Positions 48,976 through 58,740 of a stretch of DNA of 64,000 bases are shown here, piece after piece. This DNA comes from Oscillibacter sp. GTDB lineage: Bacteria; Bacillota; Clostridia; Oscillospirales; Oscillospiraceae. The position numbers and the translations under genes were made by a program. The first letter of the stretch is position 1, and each line of letters starts with the position of its first letter. The notes below the pieces were generated by a model. That model searched no databases. It was given only the letters and a program-made list of their open reading frames with translations, and was not told where the DNA came from. The stretch lies in the NCBI GenBank assembly GCA_020025475.1, contig JAHHSA010000006.1, forward strand, positions 1-64,000, in the 5' to 3' direction.

Positions 48976-50040
48976 TTACCGGAACAGCTTCAAAACGTCC
49001 TGCAAGGTCACCAGCAGCATGAAGCACATCAGCAGAACAAAGCCCGCAGTATTCACGGCTGCCTGCCACTTTTCAGGCACTTTCCGTTTGAACAGCAACA
49101 TGGAAACGGCGTCGATCAGCAGGAAGAAGATCCGGCCGCCGTCCAGCGCAGGGACTGGCAGCAGGTTCATCACCGCCAGATTCACAGCAATCAGCGCTGC
49201 GAAATAGAAAATTCGGGACCAGGCATCCCGGCTGCTCTCCGCCTGGGTACCGACTTCCGTGATGGTGGAGACAATGCCCACAGGACCGCTCAGGTCCTTC
49301 ATAGACGCTCCGCCCGTTAACAGATGCATCAGGCTGAACCGCACCTGCTGCACAAAATCCAGTGCTGTATACCAGGTGTAACGGAGCTTTGCACCCAGGG
49401 TGGCCTCCTCCGCACGGCGTCCCAGCGTAATGCCAAAGCCAGTATAGGCTTTCCCCTCCTGGTCAGTACAGATCTGGCGAACCAGATTCTCCACGCGAAT
49501 GTGCTTACCGTCACGGATTACCTCTATGTCCGTCTCTCCGCTCCTGCCGTAGCTGAGGAACATACTGGTATCCCCGGCCAGGTAGGTGCGGTAGCCGTTG
49601 ACTTTATAGACCTGGTCACCAGGCAGCAGGATCGCCTCCCCTGCCTGGTCCAGTTCCGGTGCGACATAGACAATCTCATCGGTGAAAAAGGCAGTTGCAC
49701 CGGAATAAATGCCCAGAATGATCAGCACACCGGCCAAGAAGTTCATCAGCGGGCCAGCAGCCAGAATAAATAGCTGCTTCCAGAAGCCCTGGTTCACCAT
49801 GCACCGCTCATCGCCGGTGTTCTCGTCCTCGCCTTCCATGGCACAGAATCCCCCGATGGGCAGCGCCCGGAAGGAGTACTGGGTCTCCCCTTTCTGCCGA
49901 CTCCAGATGACAGGCCCCATGCCAATGGAAAACTCGTTGACCCGTACGCCGCTGAGCTTTGCCGCCGCGAAGTGGCCAAACTCGTGAACGGCAACCAGTA
50001 CACCGAAAATCAAGATTGCTGCCAGGATATAAACGATCAT
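48976..50040 (-). CDS. rseP: RIP metalloprotease RseP (site-2 protease)
   Basis: An intramembrane zinc metalloprotease of 354 residues that cleaves anti-sigma factors and signal-peptide remnants. The HEFGH zinc motif lies at residues 19-23 in the first membrane helix, a PDZ domain occupies about 110-190, and the second active-site motif is NLLPVPALDGGRIFF near 295. The anti-sigma factor elsewhere in this window could be a substrate, but nothing in sequence proves it. It is 15 bases downstream of dxr. Confidence 0.95.
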   Translation of the reverse strand: MIVYILAAILIFGVLVAVHEFGHFAAAKLSGVRVNEFSIGMGPVIWSRQKGETQYSFRALPIGGFCAMEGEDENTGDERCMVNQGFWKQLFILAAGPLMNFLAGVLIILGIYSGATAFFTDEIVYVAPELDQAGEAILLPGDQVYKVNGYRTYLAGDTSMFLSYGRSGETDIEVIRDGKHIRVENLVRQICTDQEGKAYTGFGITLGRRAEEATLGAKLRYTWYTALDFVQQVRFSLMHLLTGGASMKDLSGPVGIVSTITEVGTQAESSRDAWSRIFYFAALIAVNLAVMNLLPVPALDGGRIFFLLIDAVSMLLFKRKVPEKWQAAVNTAGFVLLMCFMLLVTLQDVLKLFR

Positions 50041-50055
50041 GAAAACACTCCTACA

Positions 50056-51204
50056 TTACAGCGTACCGCGCAGCACAGACTGCCGCGCCTCCTGATCCGC
50101 TTCCAGAATATCCTCCAAAGAGGGCTGAGCCGTCACCGCCACCTGTGCACGGGTGCGGGCTACCAGATCGGCAATATCGTTGAAGCCCACCCGATCCTCC
50201 AGGAACAAACGGACGGCTTCCTCGTTTGCACCATTCAAAATGGCGCAGGCTGTGCCGCCCTGAGTGGCCGCTTCCTCTGCCAGTTGCAGGCTTGGGAACG
50301 CCGTCCGATCCGGGGCCGCAAAGGTCAGCGGCGGGCAGCTCAGCAAATCCAGCGGCTCCGCCGGATTCACTCCCCGCTCGGGATAGGTCATGGCATAGCG
50401 GATCGGCAGACGCATATCCGGTGTTCCCAGCTGTGCCAGCACCGCGCCGTCCTTGTATTCCACCAGGGAGTGGACAATGCTCTGGCGATGGATCACCACG
50501 TCCACCTGATCCAGTGGCAGGCGATAGAGGCGCATGGCTTCGATGACCTCCAGACCCTTATTCATCAGTGTGGCACTATCCACTGTGATCTTCGGGCCCA
50601 TGGTCCAATTGGGATGCCGCAGCGCATCCGCCTTTGTCATTTTACCCACTTCCTCATGGCTCATGCCATAGAAGGGGCCGCCGGAACAGGTCAGAATCAA
50701 CCGTTTGATCTCCCCACGGTCTGCACAACCCTGGACACACTGAAAAATGGCGGAGTGCTCAGAATCCACAGGTATGATCTCCGCACCGCAGCGGTCTGCT
50801 GCGTCCATCACCAGCTCACCGGCACACACCAGCGTCTCCTTATTGGCCAGAGCAATTCTCTTTTTTGCCTCGATGGCGGCCAGGGTCGGCTTCAGGCCCA
50901 CCATACCCACCACGGCTGTGACCACTGTGTCCGCCTCTGGCAGCGTAGCCGCCTCCAGCAGGGCGTCAAATCCGCTCAGCACCCTGGTATCCGTGTCCGC
51001 AATGCGGACGGACAGGTCTTTTGCGGCGCATACGTCCGTGAGGACAGCAAGCCGCGGATGGAACTGACGCACCTGTCGCTCCATACGTTCCACGCTGGAG
51101 TTTGCGGTGATTGCCGCCACACGCAGATCCATCTGCTCCGCCACATCCAGGGTCTGTCGGCCTATGGAACCGGTAGAGCCCAGTATGGAAATTGTATTCG
51201 TCAT
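50056..51204 (-). CDS. dxr: 1-deoxy-D-xylulose 5-phosphate reductoisomerase
   Basis: NADPH-dependent enzyme of the non-mevalonate pathway, 382 residues. The nucleotide-binding start is ISILGSTGSIGRQTLDV; catalytic and metal-binding parts include PVDSEHSAIFQC, LTCSGGPFYGM and HPNWTMGPKITVDSATLMNKGLEVIEA. It lies nine bases from cdsA and belongs to the frr-uppS-cdsA-dxr-rseP-ispG series. Confidence 0.97.
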   Translation of the reverse strand: MTNTISILGSTGSIGRQTLDVAEQMDLRVAAITANSSVERMERQVRQFHPRLAVLTDVCAAKDLSVRIADTDTRVLSGFDALLEAATLPEADTVVTAVVGMVGLKPTLAAIEAKKRIALANKETLVCAGELVMDAADRCGAEIIPVDSEHSAIFQCVQGCADRGEIKRLILTCSGGPFYGMSHEEVGKMTKADALRHPNWTMGPKITVDSATLMNKGLEVIEAMRLYRLPLDQVDVVIHRQSIVHSLVEYKDGAVLAQLGTPDMRLPIRYAMTYPERGVNPAEPLDLLSCPPLTFAAPDRTAFPSLQLAEEAATQGGTACAILNGANEEAVRLFLEDRVGFNDIADLVARTRAQVAVTAQPSLEDILEADQEARQSVLRGTL

Positions 51205-51213
51205 AGATGCTCC

Positions 51214-52020
51214 TTAGTGCACAAAGTTCAAAACGATCTCTACAACAGGTGCCACAAACAGCACACTGTCAAACCGGTCCAGCACGCCGCCGTGCTCCAG
51301 GAACAGGTGTCCATAATCCTTGATGCCGAATTCCCGCTTAATGAGAGAAAAGCTGAGATCACCCACCTGGGCCACAATGCTGCAGCACAGGGCCAGCACC
51401 GCCATGGCGCAATAACCCACACTGCCGCCGAACCAGCGGTCCATCACGAAGGCAAACAACAGTCCGCAGACAAGGTTTCCCAGGATACCGCCCACGGACC
51501 CCTCTACTGTCTTTTTGGGGCTGACCTTGGGGGCCAGTTTATGCTTGCCGAAAGCGCATCCCGCAAAATAGGCAAACGTATCACAGGCAAAACTGAGAAT
51601 AAAGGGCAGCAGCAGATACGCACGGCTGATTCCGGACGAGGCAATGCGGATGAACGCAGCAAAGGAATAGGCAATCACAATGCTTGCGAACAGTGCCGCC
51701 ATCGTCTGGTTGAACTTCACCTCTCCAGCGCCGAGGATGGCGTGAACAAAAAGTACGACAGCTTCCGCGCAGACCATCACTCCTACATACTGCGGCGCCA
51801 GATAATAGCAGCCCACGGTCAAAGCGGAAAACAGGCCGCTCATAGCCACCAGTCCGTTCATTTTCACGCCGCTGACACAGCGCTGTAACTCCACACCGCC
51901 AATACCCGCAAGGGCACAGACCGCAGCAGCCAGCACCGGCATCGGTGCCCACAGCACCACCCAGGTCAGCACCGGTACACCGATGACGGCCACCAGGACT
52001 CTCGACTGCAAAGAGCTCAT
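51214..52020 (-). CDS. cdsA: Phosphatidate cytidylyltransferase
   Basis: Integral membrane enzyme making CDP-diacylglycerol for phospholipid synthesis; 268 residues with about eight helices. The family signature is seen as SPKKTVEGSVGGILGNLVCGL and the closing IKREFGIKDYGHLFLEHGGVLDRFDSVLF, which holds the metal-binding Asp. Its start overlaps the uppS stop by four bases, implying translational coupling. Confidence 0.95.
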   Translation of the reverse strand: MSSLQSRVLVAVIGVPVLTWVVLWAPMPVLAAAVCALAGIGGVELQRCVSGVKMNGLVAMSGLFSALTVGCYYLAPQYVGVMVCAEAVVLFVHAILGAGEVKFNQTMAALFASIVIAYSFAAFIRIASSGISRAYLLLPFILSFACDTFAYFAGCAFGKHKLAPKVSPKKTVEGSVGGILGNLVCGLLFAFVMDRWFGGSVGYCAMAVLALCCSIVAQVGDLSFSLIKREFGIKDYGHLFLEHGGVLDRFDSVLFVAPVVEIVLNFVH

Positions 52021-52769
52021 TTCTTCACACCTCCAAACCGTCTGTCACGGCTCTGATACGCCACGATCGCACGATCCAGCTCCGCCTCGTCAAAGTCGGG
52101 CCAGAGGGTATCCGTATAGTAAAACTCTGAATACGCGCACTGCCACAGCAGAAAGTTGGACAGGCGCTGCTCTCCACTGGGACGGATGATCAGTTCCGGG
52201 TCCGGAATTCCCCTGGAATCCAGATAAGAAGAAAATATGGTCTCGTCCAGATCTTCGGGCTTCTTCTCCCCTGCAGCGCACTCTGCTGCAAAGGTCCGAA
52301 CAGCCCGCAGGATCTCATCCCGTCCGCCGTAATTCAGGCAGATGTTGGCCTGAAAGTCCTGTTCTGGCAGATGATCGCTGATCTCGTCGGTCTCATGGGC
52401 CAAAGCCCGGATTTCCGGACTGATCGGTGTCATATCCCCGAAAAACTTCAAACGGATCTGATCTTTCTCCATGGTATCGATGGCTTCCAGGAGATACTTT
52501 TTCAACAGCACCATAATGGCGCCCACTTCGTCAGCGGAGCGTTTCCAGTTTTCCGTGGAAAAGGCATAAACAGTCAAATACTGAACGCCAAGGTTCTTGC
52601 AATAGGTTGCAATGCGGCGGAAGGCCTCCGCACCGGCTTTATGGCCTGCTGTGCGGGGCAGGCCCCGCTTTGTGGCCCAGCGGCCATTGCCATCCATAAT
52701 GATGGCAATATGGCGAGGCAGGCACGCTGCCTGCCCCGCCTTATTGTTTTTTGAAAGCAGTGCTGCCAT
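52017..52769 (-). CDS. uppS: Isoprenyl transferase (undecaprenyl diphosphate synthase type)
   Basis: Cis-prenyltransferase condensing isopentenyl units onto farnesyl diphosphate to give the C55 carrier of cell-wall synthesis; 250 residues. Diagnostic segments are HIAIIMDGNGRWATKRGL with the catalytic Asp, AFSTENWKRSADEV and IPDPELIIRPSGEQRLSNFLLWQ. It overlaps frr by one base and cdsA by four. Confidence 0.96.
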   Translation of the reverse strand: MAALLSKNNKAGQAACLPRHIAIIMDGNGRWATKRGLPRTAGHKAGAEAFRRIATYCKNLGVQYLTVYAFSTENWKRSADEVGAIMVLLKKYLLEAIDTMEKDQIRLKFFGDMTPISPEIRALAHETDEISDHLPEQDFQANICLNYGGRDEILRAVRTFAAECAAGEKKPEDLDETIFSSYLDSRGIPDPELIIRPSGEQRLSNFLLWQCAYSEFYYTDTLWPDFDEAELDRAIVAYQSRDRRFGGVKK

Positions 52770-53326
52770 CAGACTGCCATCAGTTCCTTTTCTTTTTTCG
52801 CCAGGAGCTCCTCAACCTTCTTGCAGCTGTCATCGGTCATCTTCTGCAGGTCCTTCTCCACCTGCTTCAGCTCGTCTTCCGTGATCTCGGAGGCCTTCTC
52901 CATCTTCTTGAAATGGTCCATGGCATCGCGGCGGATATTGCGGACAGCCACCTTACCGCCCTCAGAGTACTTGTGAATCTGCTTGACCAGATCCTTACGG
53001 CGCTCCTCTGTCAGCTGGGGGAAGTTCAGCCGGATGCTCTTGCCGTCATTCTGGGGATTGATACCCAGATCAGAGTTCTGAATAGCCTTCTCAATCGCCT
53101 TCACAGAGGTGGAATCCCAGGGAGTGATCACCAAAGCGCGGGGATCAGGGCTGGAAATGGCAGCCATCTGCTGGATGGGGGTGGGAGTACCATAGTAATC
53201 CACCAAGATGCGGTCCAGTACGGCGGCATTGGCACGGCCTGCACGAACAGCAGCAAATTCTGTTGCAACAGCGTCCACGCTCTTGCGCATCTTTTCCTCG
53301 TAAATCTTGTATTCGTCTTTCAGCAT
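52769..53326 (-). CDS. frr: Ribosome recycling factor
   Basis: Splits post-termination ribosomes with EF-G; 185 residues, standard. It opens with the long helix (KMRKSVDAVATEFAAVRAGRA), then the small domain with DYYGTPTPIQQMA and the C-terminal helices containing RDAMDHFKKMEKASEITEDEL. It follows pyrH by about 60 bases. Confidence 0.97.
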   Translation of the reverse strand: MLKDEYKIYEEKMRKSVDAVATEFAAVRAGRANAAVLDRILVDYYGTPTPIQQMAAISSPDPRALVITPWDSTSVKAIEKAIQNSDLGINPQNDGKSIRLNFPQLTEERRKDLVKQIHKYSEGGKVAVRNIRRDAMDHFKKMEKASEITEDELKQVEKDLQKMTDDSCKKVEELLAKKEKELMAV

Positions 53327-53386
53327 AATGATGTCGTCCTTTCACATAATCTGTTATGAGCGGCGCATATGCGCAAATGCGGTGAA

Positions 53387-54103
53387 TTATTCCTTCACAA
53401 TGGTACCCACATTCTCACCGCACAGGGCGCGGATGATGTTGTGGGGGTCCTTCAGAGCAAACAGCAGCACAGGGATGTGGTTATCCATGGCCAGGGAAGT
53501 GGCCGTGGCGTCCATGACCATCAGATGCTGTGCCAGCACCTCGTCATAGCTGATCACATCGTACTTCACAGCGGTGGAATCCTTTGCAGGGTCAGCATTG
53601 TACACGCCGTCCACATTCTTGGCCAGCAGGATGACGTCAGCGTCAATCTCAGCTGCGCGCAGCACAGCTGCGGTATCCGTGGAGAAATAGGGATTGCCGG
53701 AGCCGGCGCCGAAAATCACCACACGGTCCTTTTCCAAATGGTGGATTGCACGGCCGCGGCTGTAGGTCTCCGCCACTGCGGGCATCTCGATGGCCGTTTG
53801 AACCCGGACAGGGATTCCCTTCTGCTCGCACACATCTGCCACAGCCAGGCAGTTCATCACGGTAGCCAGCATCCCCATATGATCTGCACGCGTGCGCTCC
53901 ATCTTTCCGCCGCTATTTTTAGCGCCGCGCCAGAAGTTGCCGCCGCCGACCACCAGGCCCACCTCGACACCCATGTCCAGGCACTCCTTGATGGTATCAC
54001 AAACACTGCCAATCATCTCAAAATCCAAACCGGTGTGCTTGTCACCAGCCAGCGCCTCACCGCTGATCTTCAGCAATACACGCTTATAAACAGGCTTAGC
54101 CAT
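53387..54103 (-). CDS. pyrH: Uridylate kinase
   Basis: UMP kinase of the amino-acid-kinase fold, 238 residues. Motifs: RVLLKISGEALAGD at the start, VGLVVGGGNFWRG with the phosphate-binding glycines, DHMGMLATVMNCLAVADVCEQ, and VDGVYNADPAKD. The start at 54103 follows GGAGG. It heads the run to polC; rpsB and tsf, its usual upstream partners, are not adjacent. Confidence 0.97.
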   Translation of the reverse strand: MAKPVYKRVLLKISGEALAGDKHTGLDFEMIGSVCDTIKECLDMGVEVGLVVGGGNFWRGAKNSGGKMERTRADHMGMLATVMNCLAVADVCEQKGIPVRVQTAIEMPAVAETYSRGRAIHHLEKDRVVIFGAGSGNPYFSTDTAAVLRAAEIDADVILLAKNVDGVYNADPAKDSTAVKYDVISYDEVLAQHLMVMDATATSLAMDNHIPVLLFALKDPHNIIRALCGENVGTIVKE

Positions 54104-54146
54104 TCCGAAAACCTCCATTTTTGGGTTGCATGATATTCCGCATATC

Positions 54147-54174
54147 ATTCTACCTTATTTTTCTTCGTTTGCAA
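54147..54174 (-). promoter_or_regulatory. Promoter of the pyrH-polC run
   Basis: On the minus strand TTGCAA and TAGAAT with a 16-base spacer, about 45 bases before pyrH. Confidence 0.55.
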
Positions 54175-54228
54175 AGGGGGTTCTGTGATTTTACGGAAAA
54201 ATCCCATTTCTTCCCTGCCCACAAAGAA

Positions 54229-54256
54229 GGGGCGGCTGTACGCATACAGTCGCCCC
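54229..54256 (-). terminator. Terminator after engB
   Basis: GGGGCGGCTGTA pairs with TACAGTCGCCCC (one G-T pair) and is followed on the minus strand by TTCTTTGT. It separates the tig-engB cluster from pyrH. Confidence 0.75.
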
Positions 54257-54321
54257 TGAAAGAATGCCATCTTATCAATCATCATGACCGCCGCAGAAAG
54301 CGCACGGCAATGAGAGCTTGC

Positions 54322-54918
54322 TCAACTGCGGCAATGGGCATCCAAAATTCGGAGCAACTCCTCTTTCCCCGTGCCTTTCTCCGCAGAGAACGGCACCAGA
54401 ATGTCCTCTTCCCGCAGTTCCAGCGTCTCCCTGATCAATGCCAGCGCAGGCTCTACCTGGCTCTTCTTCAGCTTATCCAGCTTGTTGGCCACAATGATCT
54501 CCGGACAGCCGGTCTGGCGGAACCAGTCATGCATCACCATGTCGTTGGCGGTGGGCTTATGGCGGATATCCACAATCAGAACGCCAGCCGTGATCATCTC
54601 CTGCTCCTGCTGAAAGTAGCTGTCCATCAGCCGGCCCCAACGCTCCTTTTCCGCCTTGGAGACCTTTGCATAGCCGTAACCGGGCAGGTCCACCAGGTAG
54701 GCCTTCTGGTCCACCAGGAAGTAGTTGATCTGGGTGGTCTTTCCCGGAGAAGCACCTACATAGGCCAGATTCTTCCGCCCCAGGATTCGGTTAATCACCG
54801 AGGACTTGCCCACGTTGGATCGTCCCGCAAACGCCAGCTGAGGCAGGCCGTCCCGCAGGAAGCTGTCCCGATTGCTGGCGGAGCGGACAAACTCCGCTTT
54901 TCCAAAATTCAGTCCCAT
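54322..54918 (-). CDS. engB: Ribosome biogenesis GTP-binding protein EngB/YsxC
   Basis: Essential GTPase in large-subunit assembly, 198 residues. G1 is GRSNVGKSSVINRIL, the switch region ASPGKTTQINYF contains the G2 Thr, G3 is VDLPGYGYA and G4 is NKLDKLKK. The start at 54918 (MGLNFGKAEFV) follows AAGGAGAG. It directly follows lon, as in Bacillus and many clostridia. Confidence 0.96.
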   Translation of the reverse strand: MGLNFGKAEFVRSASNRDSFLRDGLPQLAFAGRSNVGKSSVINRILGRKNLAYVGASPGKTTQINYFLVDQKAYLVDLPGYGYAKVSKAEKERWGRLMDSYFQQEQEMITAGVLIVDIRHKPTANDMVMHDWFRQTGCPEIIVANKLDKLKKSQVEPALALIRETLELREEDILVPFSAEKGTGKEELLRILDAHCRS

Positions 54919-54928
54919 GTATCTCTCC

Positions 54929-57337
54929 TTACTGACGCAGTGCCGCGTCAGAGCTGTTCTCTCGTGCCACGGGGGCAAAGGCAGCAACGCTCAGTTCCTC
55001 CCGCTTGACAGCTGCCGCAGGGCACAGAGCCTCGGCAAAGACCTCATCCACCGTGGAGACGGGGACAAAGCGCAGACCTGCCCGGACGGTCTGGTCGATT
55101 TCCTCCAGATCACATACATTGTCCTTTGGAATGATGACCGTAGTGATGCCATTGCGAAGTGCGGCCATGGTTTTTTCCTTTAAACCTCCGATCGGAAGCA
55201 CTCTGCCGCGCAAAGTAACTTCACCTGTCATCGCTATGTGTGCCTTAATTTTTCGCCCGGTAAGGGCAGACAACATTGCAGTGGACACCGCAATACCGGC
55301 AGAGGGGCCATCCTTGGGCACAGCGCCCTCCGGGAAGTGGACGTGAATGTCCTTCGTCTTGTAGAAATCCTCCGGAATCCCCAAAACGGCAGCACGGCTG
55401 CGCATGCAGGACAATGCTGTCTGGGCGGATTCCTTCATCACATCTCCCAGGTTGCCGGTGAGTTCCAGCTTGCCGGAACCCTCCATGACGTTGACTTCCA
55501 CTTCCAGAATTTCACCGCCAACCTCGGTCCAGGCCAAGCCGTTGACAACACCAATCTCCTCGTTCTCCGTGTGGAGAGCCGGAGGCATGGGCTGGCAGTC
55601 CAGGAACTTGGGCAGCTCCTTCACCGTGACCGTCACCCGCTTTACCTTGTCCTTCAGCAAGGCCATATCGGTCTTTCGGCACAATGCCGCAATGCGGCGT
55701 TCCAACTGACGGACACCAGACTCCCGGGTGTAGTCGGAGATGATGACACGAAGCACATCATCACTCACCCTCATAGCGCCCTTGGGCACACCATGGGCTT
55801 CCATCTGCTTGGCCAGCAGGTGGCGGCGGGCGATCTGTACCTTCTCCTCATCCGTGTAGCTGGAAAGCTGGATCACCTCCATACGGTCCAGCAGCGGGCG
55901 GGGAATCGTATCGGTGGTGTTGGCGGTGGTGATGAACATGACCTTGCTCAGATCCACCGGGATTTCCATGAAGTGATCCCGGAAGCTGCTGTTCTGCTCA
56001 CTATCCAGCACTTCCAGCAGTGCGGATGCAGGATCGCCCCGCTGGTCATTGCCCAGCTTGTCGATCTCATCCAGCAGCATCAGGGGATTCATGGACCCAC
56101 AGCGTCGCAGTGCGTCGATGATGCGGCCGGGCATAGCGCCTATGTAAGTCTTTCGGTGGCCCCTGATATCGGCCTCATCCCGGACACCGCCCAGAGACAG
56201 TCTTGCCAGCTTCCGATTCAAAGCATTTGCCACAGAAATGGCAATGGACGTCTTGCCCACGCCTGGAGGGCCCACCAGGCAGATGATCTGCCCCTTTCCT
56301 TCCGGATTCATCTGGCGAACGGCAATGGTTTCCAGAATCCGCTCCTTCACCTTTTCCAGGCCGAAGTGATCATGCTCCAGCACCCGGCGAGCTGCGTCCA
56401 CACTGACCCGTTCCTTTGTAGTTGTATTCCATGGCATTTCCAGGCAGACATCCAGATAATTCCGGATGACGGATGCCTCCGCGCTGCCGAAGGGCTGCTT
56501 GGCCAGCTTGTTGACCTCCTTCATGAGGTGCTTTTCCGTCTCATCCTCCAGATGCAGTTCCTCAATGCCGCGGCGATACTCATCAATCTCGCTGTCCTCG
56601 TCGTCGCCCAGCTCATTTTGCAGCACATTGATCTGCGTCCGCAGGATCTGCTCTCTCTGAGACTGGGACAGCTGAGAGCGTACCTTGCCTTCCAGCTCAT
56701 GCTCATACCCCAGCACGTTGCACTCTCGTGCCAGGAAGTGATTCAGCTTGCGCAGTCGGATATAGGGGGCCGTCTCTTCCAGAATTTCCTGCTTGTCGGT
56801 ATAGTGCAGGGCAATATTCTGAACAATGAAGTCGGCCAGATATCCCACATCCCGGGTATCCATGACTGTGGTGACCATCTCCTCGGGCAGATTGCCTGCC
56901 AGCCCCGCATACTCACTGAACAGGTTCCACGTCTGACGCAGCAGCGCCTCCGTACGGGGGCTGTGCTGGAAGGCCTCAGAGACTTCCTGCTCCTGTAACT
57001 GCTCCACATTGGCCTGCAGGAAGGGCTCTGTCTGCCACAGACGGTGGATACGTGCCCGGAAACGACCCTCCACCATCACCCGGACAGAGGTGGGAGACAG
57101 GCGCAGAATCTGGTTAATGTGGGACACGGTACCCACCTGGTAGAGGTCCTTTTCCCCGGGAGCAGTCACGCTGATCTCCCGCTGAGCCACCAGAAAAATG
57201 TCCTGTTCCATTTCCATTGCACGCTCCAGAGCCGCAATGGAGATGTTGCGTTCCACGTCGAAGGTCATATTCATATTTGGGAAAACCGTCAGGCCACGGA
57301 GGGCCAAAACGGGAATGTTCATCGTAATCGGTTCCAT
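54929..57337 (-). CDS. lon: ATP-dependent protease Lon
   Basis: Soluble AAA+ serine protease, 802 residues. It has an N-terminal substrate-binding LON domain (LRGLTVFPNMNMTF), a coiled-coil linker, the AAA+ module with Walker A GPPGVGKTSIA and Walker B LLLDEIDKLG, and the protease domain with the catalytic Ser in PKDGPSAGIA and Lys in PIGGLKEKTMAA. The start at 57337 (MEPITMNI) follows AAGGAACC. It sits between clpX and engB in a quality-control cluster. No CIRCE- or CtsR-type operator was recognised nearby. Confidence 0.97.
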   Translation of the reverse strand: MEPITMNIPVLALRGLTVFPNMNMTFDVERNISIAALERAMEMEQDIFLVAQREISVTAPGEKDLYQVGTVSHINQILRLSPTSVRVMVEGRFRARIHRLWQTEPFLQANVEQLQEQEVSEAFQHSPRTEALLRQTWNLFSEYAGLAGNLPEEMVTTVMDTRDVGYLADFIVQNIALHYTDKQEILEETAPYIRLRKLNHFLARECNVLGYEHELEGKVRSQLSQSQREQILRTQINVLQNELGDDEDSEIDEYRRGIEELHLEDETEKHLMKEVNKLAKQPFGSAEASVIRNYLDVCLEMPWNTTTKERVSVDAARRVLEHDHFGLEKVKERILETIAVRQMNPEGKGQIICLVGPPGVGKTSIAISVANALNRKLARLSLGGVRDEADIRGHRKTYIGAMPGRIIDALRRCGSMNPLMLLDEIDKLGNDQRGDPASALLEVLDSEQNSSFRDHFMEIPVDLSKVMFITTANTTDTIPRPLLDRMEVIQLSSYTDEEKVQIARRHLLAKQMEAHGVPKGAMRVSDDVLRVIISDYTRESGVRQLERRIAALCRKTDMALLKDKVKRVTVTVKELPKFLDCQPMPPALHTENEEIGVVNGLAWTEVGGEILEVEVNVMEGSGKLELTGNLGDVMKESAQTALSCMRSRAAVLGIPEDFYKTKDIHVHFPEGAVPKDGPSAGIAVSTAMLSALTGRKIKAHIAMTGEVTLRGRVLPIGGLKEKTMAALRNGITTVIIPKDNVCDLEEIDQTVRAGLRFVPVSTVDEVFAEALCPAAAVKREELSVAAFAPVARENSSDAALRQ

Positions 57338-57403
57338 TGGGAAGGTTCCTTTCTGGGAAATAAAAGGAAGGGGCGCCGTGACGTCCCTTCCTCTCACTTG
57401 TGT

Positions 57404-58723
57404 TTAAGACGCCGACTGGGGGGAAGATTTGTCGTTTTCAGACTTCTCAGCCTTGCCGGTGTTCAGTTTCACAGAATAGCTGATCTTGTTGGGGTCGCGG
57501 GTCAGCTGAGGCCCACCCTCGCCCTCTACGCATGCCCGGTCGATGACCACCTTTACAATGGTGGGATCAGAGGGGATATCGTACATGATGTGGGTCAACA
57601 AGCCCTCCATCACAGCCCGCAGGCCGCGGGCACCGATGTTGCGGGCAATTGCCTTGTCCGCAATCGTTTCCAGGGCATCGGGGGTGAACTCCAGCTCCAC
57701 ATCATCGTATTCAAACAGCTTTTTATACTGCTTGACAAGTGCGTTTTTGGGCTCTTGCAGGATTCGAACCAGATCTTCCCGCCGCAGCGCATCCAATGCG
57801 GCAATAATGGGAAGACGGCCCACCAGCTCAGGAATCAGACCATATTTCAGAATATCGTGGGGCTGAACCTCTCGTAGGATCTTGCTTTGATCCCGATCCT
57901 GCTTGCCCTGGACATTGGCACCGAAGCCAATGCTCTTTTGTGTCATGCGGCCTTCAATGATCTTATCCAGACCGTCAAATGCGCCGCCGCAGATAAAGAG
58001 AATATTCTTGGTGTTGAGCTGAATGAATTCCTGATGCGGATGCTTCCGGCCGCCCTGGGGCGGGACATTTGCAACGGTGCCCTCGACGATCTTCAGCAGC
58101 GCCTGCTGGACGCCCTCGCCGGAAACATCGCGGGTGATGGACGTATTCTCACTCTTGCGGGCGATCTTATCAATCTCATCCACATAGATAATTCCGTGTT
58201 CGGCGCGCTCCACATCAAAATCAGCCGCCTGCAGGAGACGCAGGAGAATATTCTCCACGTCGTCGCCCACATAGCCAGCTTCCGTCAGCGTGGTTGCATC
58301 GGCAATGGCGAAGGGCACTTTCAGGATGCGGGCCAGCGTCTGGGCAAACAGGGTTTTACCGGAGCCGGAGGGGCCCAGCATCAGAATATTGCTCTTCTGC
58401 AGCTCCACATCCTCGTCTCCACCAAAGAAAATGCGCTTATAGTGGTTGTAAACTGCCACGGACAGAGCTATTTTGGCCTCATCCTGGCCGATCACATACT
58501 GATCCAGCACTTCCTTGATTTCCCGGGGCGTGGGGAGCTCATCCGGAAGATCTTCCATCAGATCGTGTGCCATATCCTCGTAGCCGTCACTCAAAATACT
58601 CATACACAGCTGGACGCACTCGTCGCAGATCCGGACACCGGGGCCCTGGATCATACGGTGAACCTGCTGCTCATGTTTTCCGCAGAAAGAACAACGAAGT
58701 GTCTTCTTGCCGTCGTCACTCAT
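57404..58723 (-). CDS. clpX: ATP-dependent Clp protease ATP-binding subunit ClpX
   Basis: AAA+ unfoldase partner of ClpP, 439 residues. The N-terminal zinc domain has CSFCGKHEQQVHR and ICDECVQLC. Walker A is GPSGSGKTLFAQTLA, Walker B IIYVDEIDK, and the pore-loop and IGF-type ClpP-contact loop (SIGFGANVQG) are visible. It lies 17 bases downstream of clpP. Confidence 0.97.
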   Translation of the reverse strand: MSDDGKKTLRCSFCGKHEQQVHRMIQGPGVRICDECVQLCMSILSDGYEDMAHDLMEDLPDELPTPREIKEVLDQYVIGQDEAKIALSVAVYNHYKRIFFGGDEDVELQKSNILMLGPSGSGKTLFAQTLARILKVPFAIADATTLTEAGYVGDDVENILLRLLQAADFDVERAEHGIIYVDEIDKIARKSENTSITRDVSGEGVQQALLKIVEGTVANVPPQGGRKHPHQEFIQLNTKNILFICGGAFDGLDKIIEGRMTQKSIGFGANVQGKQDRDQSKILREVQPHDILKYGLIPELVGRLPIIAALDALRREDLVRILQEPKNALVKQYKKLFEYDDVELEFTPDALETIADKAIARNIGARGLRAVMEGLLTHIMYDIPSDPTIVKVVIDRACVEGEGGPQLTRDPNKISYSVKLNTGKAEKSENDKSSPQSAS

Positions 58724-58740
58724 GCTTATACCTCAGTCTT

